Shown piece by piece: positions 14,797-20,094 of a stretch of DNA of 20,094 nucleotides. Each line of letters starts with the position of its first letter. Within the stretch, counting starts at the first letter, position 1. A program made the translations under genes and the position numbers. This stretch comes from Candidatus Hydrogenedentota bacterium (GTDB taxonomy: Bacteria; Hydrogenedentota; Hydrogenedentia; Hydrogenedentiales; CAITNO01): the NCBI GenBank assembly GCA_903922535.1, contig CAIXUF010000764.1, positions 1 to 20,094 on the forward strand, given 5' to 3'. The notes beneath the pieces are model-generated. The model was not told the DNA's origin. It did not search any database and worked only from the letters and a program-made list of their open reading frames with translations.

Positions 14797-15621
14797 ATGG
14801 CCGGTATTGAACAAAAATCATTTGACGCGCCAGATGACGTGCTGAGATTCGAGAAGGGAAGGCTGGAACTGCTCAAGTTCAGCCGGGGGGTCGTGCGGCG
14901 TATGACACTGGAGCCCGGATGGCGATGGTCCGAGCATGTCCGGCCCTTCGCGGGGACGGAGCTTTGCGAGTCGCCGCGTTTCCAATACCACGTGTCGGGC
15001 AGCATTTTCGTGCGCACACGCGACGGTGCCCAGGCGGAGTTCGTCGGCGGGGAAATCACCACCCTTTGCGCGGGGCATGACGCATGGGTGGAGGGCAAAG
15101 AGCCCGCGGTGATTATCGACTGGTCCGGGACCATAGACTACACCGCGAAACACACGCCGACGGTTCGCCCGGAGGGCCAGTCGGCTTCCTGCGAAGTCAT
15201 GCCGTACTCCGTCCGCGGAAAGGAGAAGGATTCCGCGGGCATTGAACAGAAGTCCTTCGCATCGCCCGATGCGGTGCGGCCGTTCGAGAACGGACAATGT
15301 GAACTGCTCGAGTTCAGCCGGGGCATAGTGGGCCGTCTTGTGCTGAACCCCGGTTGGCGCTGGTCACGTGATGTGCGGCACATCGCAGGCACGGAACTGT
15401 GCGAGGCACCGCATTTCTTTTACCATGTCTCGGGGCGCTTTCATGTGGTCATGCGTGACGGCACCCATGTGGAGGCCGGCCCCGGGGAGGTCACCGCCCT
15501 TGCCGCGGGGCACGACGCATGGGTGACGGGTGAAGATCCGGTCGTGCTCATCGACTGGGCGGGGGCCGTCAGCTACGCGAAAAGACAGGAGGATTGCGTT
15601 CCAATGGCGCGACAATCCTAG
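14797..15621 (+). CDS. tandem two-domain cupin protein
   Basis: A 274-residue cytosolic protein made of two homologous cupin domains (about 1-112 and 145-256) joined by a linker (about 113-144). Each domain runs AGIEQKSF, F-E-x-G, LEPGWRWS or LNPGWRWS, AGTELCE, YHVSG, GGEI or GPGEV, AGHDAWV, and VIIDW or VLIDW. The conserved histidines in the S-x-x-V, Y-H-V-S-G and A-G-H-D segments could bind a metal. Such small cupins are often sensors or isomerase-like proteins; no substrate can be assigned. The start has AAGGAAG upstream. The linker retains a fossil ribosome-binding site (see 15219-15234), showing that two once-separate genes fused. A third copy follows at 15766. Confidence 0.88.
   Translation: MAGIEQKSFDAPDDVLRFEKGRLELLKFSRGVVRRMTLEPGWRWSEHVRPFAGTELCESPRFQYHVSGSIFVRTRDGAQAEFVGGEITTLCAGHDAWVEGKEPAVIIDWSGTIDYTAKHTPTVRPEGQSASCEVMPYSVRGKEKDSAGIEQKSFASPDAVRPFENGQCELLEFSRGIVGRLVLNPGWRWSRDVRHIAGTELCEAPHFFYHVSGRFHVVMRDGTHVEAGPGEVTALAAGHDAWVTGEDPVVLIDWAGAVSYAKRQEDCVPMARQS
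15219..15234 (+). other. fossil ribosome-binding site and lost start codon in the cupin linker
   Basis: AAAGGAG at 15219-15225 lies 6 nt before codon TCC (15232-15234, Ser146). In the neighbouring single-cupin gene, AAAAGGAG at 15752-15759 lies exactly 6 nt before the start ATG at 15766. The bases that follow also align (GCG GGC ATT versus GCA GGA ATT), so Ser146 sits where the initiator Met should be. Confidence 0.7.
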
Positions 15622-15765
15622 CCGGCAAAATGAAACTGTTCCGAGGGATGCGTGCGCCGAGCGTGAGCGATGTCCGCATCCTGGCGGTCGGCTGCGTGTC
15701 TGGAGGATGATCGAGCGGGCGACGACGGGTGATTCGCGTTGCGGGTTGGTGAAAAGGAGATGGAC

Positions 15766-16122
15766 ATGGCAGGAATTGTGCAGAAGACCTTCGCTTTGCC
15801 CGATGAGACGCGGGTGTTCGAAAAGGGAAAACTGGAACTACTTAAGTTTGGCCAGGGTGTTGTGGGCCGTCTCACGTTGGAGCCCGGCTGGCGGTGGTCG
15901 GCGCATGTCAAACATATCGCAGGTACGGAACTGTGCGAGGCGCCGCATTTTCAATACCATGTCTCGGGCCGTCTTCGCGTGCTGATGCGCGACGGGACTC
16001 AAATCGATTCCGGCCCCGGCGACGTTACCGCGCTTGCCGCGGGGCACGATTCATGGGTCGTCGGCGATGAGCCGGTCGTTATCGTCGATTGGGCCGGTGC
16101 CGTGGGCTACGCCAGAAGGTGA
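15766..16122 (+). CDS. single-domain cupin protein, paralogue of the upstream gene
   Basis: A 118-residue cupin closely similar to each half of the upstream two-domain protein. It shares FEKGKLELLKFGQGVVGRL, LEPGWRWS, IAGTELCEAPHF, YHVSG, GPGDVTALAAGHD and VIVDWAGAVGYA, and is most like the second half. The start at 15766 (MAGIVQ, matching MAGIEQ of the first copy) is preceded by AAAAGGAG with 6-nt spacing; an ATG at 15760 abuts the Shine-Dalgarno and is unlikely. The same potential metal ligands are present. It lies 144 nt after the fused gene and ends 7 nt before the stop of a convergent gene. The function is unknown; the three related domains suggest dosage or a homo- and hetero-oligomeric assembly. 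Confidence 0.88.
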   Translation: MAGIVQKTFALPDETRVFEKGKLELLKFGQGVVGRLTLEPGWRWSAHVKHIAGTELCEAPHFQYHVSGRLRVLMRDGTQIDSGPGDVTALAAGHDSWVVGDEPVVIVDWAGAVGYARR

Positions 16123-16129
16123 ACGGCGA

Positions 16130-16465
16130 TTATCCGCCGAGCGCGTCAATCTTTGCGGCCAGAATGAAGTCGTTCTCCGTCAGTCCGTGAGCCTTATGGG
16201 TGGACAGGGAGATAATCGCCTTTCCCCACCCAAGCTGAATGTCGGGATGATGGTTCTCGCTTTCGGCAATCTCGCCCACCGCATTGGTAAAATCGAGGGC
16301 CTCGCGAAAGTTCTTGAACCGAAACGCCTTCTCTATGCGCTGATTGTCCATCAGGGACCAGCCGCCCGCCAGGCCGTTCATCAACGCAGGCAATTCGCCG
16401 CCCTGAAGCGGGGGGGTGTCACCCCTGCAAAGGGCGCATTGTTTTTGTGCCAATGAGCTTTCCAT
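16130..16465 (-). CDS. phhB: pterin-4a-carbinolamine dehydratase
   Basis: A 111-residue enzyme that dehydrates 4a-hydroxytetrahydrobiopterin, the pterin product of aromatic amino acid hydroxylases; homologues also serve other pterin pathways. The family signature is complete: E68 with H72-H73-P74-D75, W80, H90-K-A-H93 and the C-terminal GLTENDFILAAKID. The first 20 residues carry a C10-x2-C13 pair seen in many bacterial members. The ATG at 16465 has GAAGGAG on the minus strand (16473-16479) at 7-nt spacing. It follows the Rrf2-type gene on the same strand after 102 nt and may be co-transcribed with it. No phenylalanine hydroxylase gene is visible nearby, so the partner enzyme lies elsewhere. 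Confidence 0.95.
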   Translation of the reverse strand: MESSLAQKQCALCRGDTPPLQGGELPALMNGLAGGWSLMDNQRIEKAFRFKNFREALDFTNAVGEIAESENHHPDIQLGWGKAIISLSTHKAHGLTENDFILAAKIDALGG

Positions 16466-16567
16466 GGCCTTGCTCCTTCGTGTGTTCTGTTTATAAGGAC
16501 ACGCGCAGGACAGGGGCTATTCCGATTCCGCTGGGCCTGCGCCGGCAGGACGCTGCGGAAGGACGGG

Positions 16568-17011
16568 CTAGATAAAGTACATCGGCGCCTCGGCCAGCTC
16601 CTTCATCTGCTGGCGGCGGGCGAGGCCGGCGAGGGTGATGCCGTTGAAGGCCCCGTACAGTGTGCCGTTCACTTCGTCAAAGACATCCTTCAGGGCGCAG
16701 GTGACGGGATCAATGCAGCAGTTGGGCACGTCGCAGCAGTCGGCGATGCTGAGGGAACCCTCCAGCGCCACCACGATTTGCGCAAGGGTTATCTCTTCCG
16801 GTTTTCGGGCGAGCATGTAGCCGCCATGGGCGCCGCGGATGGCGGAAACGAGCCCCGCCTTGCGCAGCGCAAGCATGAGCTGTTCAAGATAGGTTTCCGG
16901 CAGATTCTGACGTTCGGCGATCTCACGGGCCATGACAACGCCCGTTCGCTGGTTGACCGCCAGGTAAAGCATCGCCCGCAGGCTGTACCGCGACTTTGTG
17001 GAAAGCTTCAT
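16568..17011 (-). CDS. Rrf2-family transcriptional regulator, IscR-like cysteines
   Basis: A 147-residue winged-helix regulator. The N-terminus MKLSTKSRYSLRAMLYLA and the HTH segment (about 27-57, including AERQNLPETYLEQLMLALRK) are canonical for Rrf2 proteins, as is the IRGAHGGYMLAR wing. In the sensor loop, Cys93, Cys99 and Cys105 have the C-x5-C-x5-C spacing used by IscR to bind an Fe-S cluster; Cys92 and Cys98 are extra. This points to sensing of Fe-S status, oxygen or NO. The ATG at 17011 has AAGGA at an 8-nt spacing, and the upstream in-frame extension lacks conserved residues. The gene is divergent from the 19-haem cytochrome and may control it as well as itself. Confidence 0.93.
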   Translation of the reverse strand: MKLSTKSRYSLRAMLYLAVNQRTGVVMAREIAERQNLPETYLEQLMLALRKAGLVSAIRGAHGGYMLARKPEEITLAQIVVALEGSLSIADCCDVPNCCIDPVTCALKDVFDEVNGTLYGAFNGITLAGLARRQQMKELAEAPMYFI

Positions 17012-17104
17012 GTGTGGATCCTTGCCGCTTTGGAACGGCCTGTCTTTGCGCTTCCCGCAGCCGGGCGCGTCCCGCGGCCCGGGCGGGAAGTTGTTCCAAA
17101 ACTT

Positions 17105-17126
17105 CCCCGAGTATAGCATTTCGGGG
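17105..17126. promoter_or_regulatory. palindrome CCCCGA-N10-TCGGGG, candidate Rrf2 operator
   Basis: A perfect 6-bp inverted repeat, CCCCGA (17105-17110) and TCGGGG (17121-17126), with a 10-bp spacer. The spacer contains the extended -10 of the regulator promoter on the minus strand, so a bound dimer would block transcription. It lies in the divergent gap between the regulator and the cytochrome gene. Binding by this regulator is inference. Confidence 0.45.
17110..17118 (-). promoter_or_regulatory. candidate extended -10 promoter of the Rrf2-family gene
   Basis: On the minus strand, TGCTATACT (17118 to 17110) is a good extended -10 (TG-n-TATACT). No clear -35 is present. It would give a leader of about 90 nt before the ATG at 17011 and sits inside the palindrome at 17105-17126. 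Confidence 0.4.
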
Positions 17127-17194
17127 CCTCGCGCCCGAATTTCACGCTTTTGCGCGGCGGCGGGCCGGTTCAAGGGCATCCGGGAAAAACCCTG

Positions 17195-17223
17195 TTGCAC
17201 GGGCCGCGGGTTCGTGGCACAAT
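17195..17223 (+). promoter_or_regulatory. candidate sigma-70-type promoter of the 19-haem cytochrome gene
   Basis: TTGCAC (17195-17200), a 17-nt spacer, then CACAAT (17218-17223) preceded by TGG, giving an extended -10. It lies 32 nt before the ATG at 17256, leaving a short leader that contains GAGGAAG (17246-17252). Spacing and sequence are both good for a housekeeping promoter. Confidence 0.5.
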
Positions 17224-17255
17224 TTCATACTCGGACTCTTGACCTGAGGAAGACC

Positions 17256-20063
17256 ATGAAGCTCATTACAAGAAATGCACCGACGAACATGCCTGTGTCC
17301 CGGAACAGTGGCTGGCTGTGGGCAGCCGTTGTCTTGCTCCTGTTGCTGGCCCCGCCGGTCCGGGCGCTGGAAGATTCCGACTGCCTCTTCTGCCACGGCG
17401 ACAAGGAATTCTCGAAAACGAACGACGACGGGACGGTCGTCCCGCTGTTCGTGAACGAGGAGACGTACAAGGGTTCCGTGCATGCCGACGGGGGCTGCAC
17501 CTCCTGCCACGACGACGTCACCGAAACGCCGCATCCCGCAGGCCTGAAGAAGGTCGCCTGCAACGGCTGCCATGAGGACGAGGCCAAGCTCTACGGCGAA
17601 AGCCTCCACGGCCAGGCCCTGACCAAGGGCGATCCACTGGCGCCGGCCTGTTCCGACTGCCACAGCAAACACGAAATCAAGCGCGCGTCGGACCCAAGCT
17701 CCCGCACCAACCCCATCCACATTCCCGAGACCTGCGGCGGCTGCCACGGCGAGAACGCGCCCGTGGCCAAGCAGCGGAACATTCCCGAACACGACATCCT
17801 CACCAAGTACACGGAAAGCATCCACGGCGAGGGCCTGCTGAAAAAGGGGTTGACGGTGACGGCGGTGTGCAGCAGTTGCCACACGCCCCACCACGTGCTG
17901 CCGCACACCGACCCGCAGTCGAGCATCAGCCGCGAGAACGTTGTGGCGACCTGCAAGAAGTGCCATGCGAACATCGAGCAGGTGCACCGCAAGGTCATCA
18001 ACGGAGAACTTTGGGAAAAGGCCCCGTCCGAAATTCCCATCTGCATCGACTGCCACCAGCCGCACGAGGCCCGCAAAGTCTTCTACGACGAGGGCGTGAG
18101 CGACAAAGACTGCATGCGCTGCCACACCGGCGAGGTGAAGGGCGCAACCCGGACGATTCCCGCGGTGAACCTTGACGAAATCACCCACTCCACGCACAAG
18201 GAGAAGCGCTGCGCCCAGTGCCACACGGGGGCCACCCCCGCCCACGACCGGCCCTGCGACACGGTTCCGGAAAAGGTGGACTGTTCCATCTGCCACGAGA
18301 AGGAAGTCGAGCAGCACAAGAAGAGCATCCACGGAAAACATCTGACAGAGGGCGACAAGGACGCGCCGGAGTGCCTGGACTGCCACAAGGGCCACGGCAC
18401 CCAGGCCAAGACCGATCCGACCTCGCCCACCTTCGCCAAGAACGTCCCCGAACTGTGCGGGCGCTGCCACCGCGAGGGCGAAAAGGCCGCGCGGCACGGC
18501 CACAGCACACAGCACGACATCACCAAGAACTACGCCAACAGCATCCACGGCAAGGGCCTGCTCGAAAGCGGCCTGATGGTCACGGCGACCTGTACGAGCT
18601 GCCACACGACGCACGAGCCGCTGCCCGCCAGCGATCCCGAGTCGAGCGTGAATCCGGCCAACATCGCCAACACCTGCGGCCAGTGCCACCAGGGAATCGA
18701 GGCAACGTTCCTCAAGAGCATCCATTCGCCCGAGATGACCAAGACGGACAAGCTGCTTCCTGTGTGCAGCACGTGTCACACGGCGCACACCATCCAGCGC
18801 ACCGATGAGGAGGGGTTTAAGCAGGGGATTCTTCAGACCTGCGGCAAGTGCCATGCCGACGTAGCCGAAACGTACTTTGACACCTACCACGGCAAAGTGT
18901 CCAAACTGGGCACGGCGGGCGCGGCCAAGTGCTATGACTGCCACGGAAGCCACGACGTGCTGGCGGTGACCGATCCCAACTCGCACGTCAGCCGCGACAA
19001 CATTGTGGCAACCTGCGGCAAGTGCCATGCCGACAGCCACCGCCGCTTTGCGGGCTATCTCACCCACGCCACGCACCACGACCCGGTGAAATACCCATGG
19101 CTGTTCCGGACTTTCTGGGCCATGACGATACTGCTGGTGGGCACCTTCCTGTTCTTCGGGCTGCACACGCTGGCATGGCTGCCGCGGTCTTTCCGCGAAC
19201 TGGCCCACAAGAAGAAGCGCCCCGTGGCCAAAGCGGGAGCGCTTATGTTCCAGCGCTTTGACCCGGTCATCCGGCAGATGCACTTCGTGCTAATCCTGAG
19301 CTTCTTCGGGCTTGCCCTGACCGGCATGACGCTCAAGTTTTCCTACATGCGCTGGGCCCAGATGCTTTCGCACGTGCTGGGCGGGTTCCGGGCCATGGGC
19401 ATTGTTCACCGCTTCTGCGCCGTAATCATGGTGACGGTGTTCATCATCCATCTCGTGGTCATCGTCCAGCGCAAGCGCAAATCCGGCACCACTTGGTTCA
19501 AGATGCTGCTCGGCCCCGACTCGCTGACGCCCGGCTGGCATGACGCGGTGGAGATGTTCCAGACCTTCAAGTGGTTCTTCCGTCTCGGTCCGCGTCCGCA
19601 GTACGGCCAGTGGACCTACTGGGAAAAATTCGACTACTTCGCCGTGTTCTGGGGCGTTGCGATCATCGGCTCCACCGGCTTGATGCTGTGGTTCCCCGAA
19701 TGGGCCACCTACATCTTCCCGGGATGGTTCATCAATGTGGCCACGATCATCCACAGCGACGAGGCGCTGCTCGCGGTGGGCTTCATCTTCACGATCCACT
19801 TCTTCAACACCCACTTCCGGCCGGAGAAGTTCCCGATGGACATGGCCATGTTCACGGGCCGGGTGGACGTCGAAGAGTTGAAAGAGGAGCGCCCGCGCTA
19901 CTACGAGGAGTTGGTGAAGAGCGGCGAACTGGAAAAACGCCTGCTTCCGGAGGCGCCCAAGGAGTTCCGCTTCTGGGCGGCCATATTCGGGACCATTGCG
20001 GTGGTCATCGGGTTCTCGCTGGCCCTGTTCATTCTCTGGTCGATGATCTTCGGATACAAATAG
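17256..20063 (+). CDS. 19-haem cytochrome c fused to a membrane cytochrome b domain
   Basis: A 935-residue membrane-bound multihaem protein. A signal sequence (residues 1-37, ending PPVRA) is followed by a periplasmic region with 19 CxxCH sites between Cys43 and His591. The C-terminal domain has about six membrane helices, with histidines at 637, 676, 718, 732, 833, 848 and 853 as candidate haem b ligands, and the motif [18 protein letters not shown]. It resembles cytochrome b subunits that exchange electrons with quinones. Haems 1-8 (Cys43-Cys263) and 9-16 (Cys286-Cys504) are a tandem duplication with a period of about 241 residues; haems 17-19 are a partial third unit. The likely role is moving electrons between the quinone pool and periplasmic or external acceptors. 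The ATG at 17256 has GAGGAAG 3 nt upstream; the frame stays open upstream but lacks signal-like sequence. It diverges from the Rrf2-type gene. Confidence 0.9.
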   Translation: MKLITRNAPTNMPVSRNSGWLWAAVVLLLLLAPPVRALEDSDCLFCHGDKEFSKTNDDGTVVPLFVNEETYKGSVHADGGCTSCHDDVTETPHPAGLKKVACNGCHEDEAKLYGESLHGQALTKGDPLAPACSDCHSKHEIKRASDPSSRTNPIHIPETCGGCHGENAPVAKQRNIPEHDILTKYTESIHGEGLLKKGLTVTAVCSSCHTPHHVLPHTDPQSSISRENVVATCKKCHANIEQVHRKVINGELWEKAPSEIPICIDCHQPHEARKVFYDEGVSDKDCMRCHTGEVKGATRTIPAVNLDEITHSTHKEKRCAQCHTGATPAHDRPCDTVPEKVDCSICHEKEVEQHKKSIHGKHLTEGDKDAPECLDCHKGHGTQAKTDPTSPTFAKNVPELCGRCHREGEKAARHGHSTQHDITKNYANSIHGKGLLESGLMVTATCTSCHTTHEPLPASDPESSVNPANIANTCGQCHQGIEATFLKSIHSPEMTKTDKLLPVCSTCHTAHTIQRTDEEGFKQGILQTCGKCHADVAETYFDTYHGKVSKLGTAGAAKCYDCHGSHDVLAVTDPNSHVSRDNIVATCGKCHADSHRRFAGYLTHATHHDPVKYPWLFRTFWAMTILLVGTFLFFGLHTLAWLPRSFRELAHKKKRPVAKAGALMFQRFDPVIRQMHFVLILSFFGLALTGMTLKFSYMRWAQMLSHVLGGFRAMGIVHRFCAVIMVTVFIIHLVVIVQRKRKSGTTWFKMLLGPDSLTPGWHDAVEMFQTFKWFFRLGPRPQYGQWTYWEKFDYFAVFWGVAIIGSTGLMLWFPEWATYIFPGWFINVATIIHSDEALLAVGFIFTIHFFNTHFRPEKFPMDMAMFTGRVDVEELKEERPRYYEELVKSGELEKRLLPEAPKEFRFWAAIFGTIAVVIGFSLALFILWSMIFGYK

Positions 20064-20094
20064 ACCGAAACACTCCACCGAACGCGGGGCGCCT

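Noticed and set aside
15630..15710. 26-codon open frame between the two cupin genes
   Set aside because: No Shine-Dalgarno, no conserved features and too short to support; treated as non-coding spacer.
17215..17235. Sigma-54 promoter from the TGGCAC at 17215-17220
   Set aside because: No GC or TTGC element occurs at the required -12 spacing; the same bases fit an extended -10 better.
17142..19283. 713-codon open frame on the minus strand opposite the 19-haem cytochrome
   Set aside because: It mirrors the periodic CxxCH codons of the + strand gene, giving a Val/Ala/Gly-rich product with no recognisable domain.

Overview
This is a high-GC bacterial window with long genes, tightly overlapping operons and two right-handed beta-helix proteins. 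The largest block encodes an aerobic respiratory chain built on alternative complex III (ACIII). Together these suggest an uncultured, respiring bacterium of the kind often recovered as metagenome-assembled genomes, such as Hydrogenedentes or the PVC/FCB groups. The taxonomic guess is inference; no rRNA or ribosomal protein is present.

Layout. At the left edge is an incomplete CBM6-like/beta-helix protein (3-1556, +). It converges on a secreted beta-helix protein (1615-2991, -). The first 59 bases of the window are an exact copy of 381-439 in another reading frame, which looks like a contig-edge artefact or a very recent duplication. An RluA-family pseudouridine synthase (3217-3927, +) follows. 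A 327-base gene-free gap then holds two hairpins and a 10-bp-phased GGAC array.

Core (4255-14712, +). Ten genes run in one direction, nearly all overlapping or a few bases apart: actB, an actC-actD fusion, actF, a pentaheme actA, ccoN, ccoO with an extra C-terminal cytochrome c domain, a CcoS-like protein, two small membrane proteins, and a membrane-anchored monoheme cytochrome c (actE-like). I read this as one quinol oxidase system. ACIII (B, C/D, F, A, E) would oxidise quinol and pass electrons through c-hemes directly to a cbb3-type haem-copper oxidase. The CcoN protein keeps all six metal-ligand histidines and the active-site tyrosine. The only break in the overlaps is a 195-bp gap between actB and actCD, filled by a folded-back array of GGAC repeats.

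Right part. A two-domain cupin gene and a one-domain cupin gene form a recent triplication. The linker of the fused copy still carries a fossil Shine-Dalgarno sequence. They converge on a pterin-4a-carbinolamine dehydratase gene (16130-16465, -), preceded on the same strand by an Rrf2-family regulator with IscR-like cysteines. Divergent from the regulator is a 935-residue cytochrome with 19 CxxCH haem sites and a C-terminal membrane cytochrome b domain (17256-20063, +). Its haem region is a tandem duplication of an eight-haem unit plus a three-haem remainder. It probably links the quinone pool to periplasmic or extracellular acceptors, possibly under control of the adjacent Rrf2 regulator.
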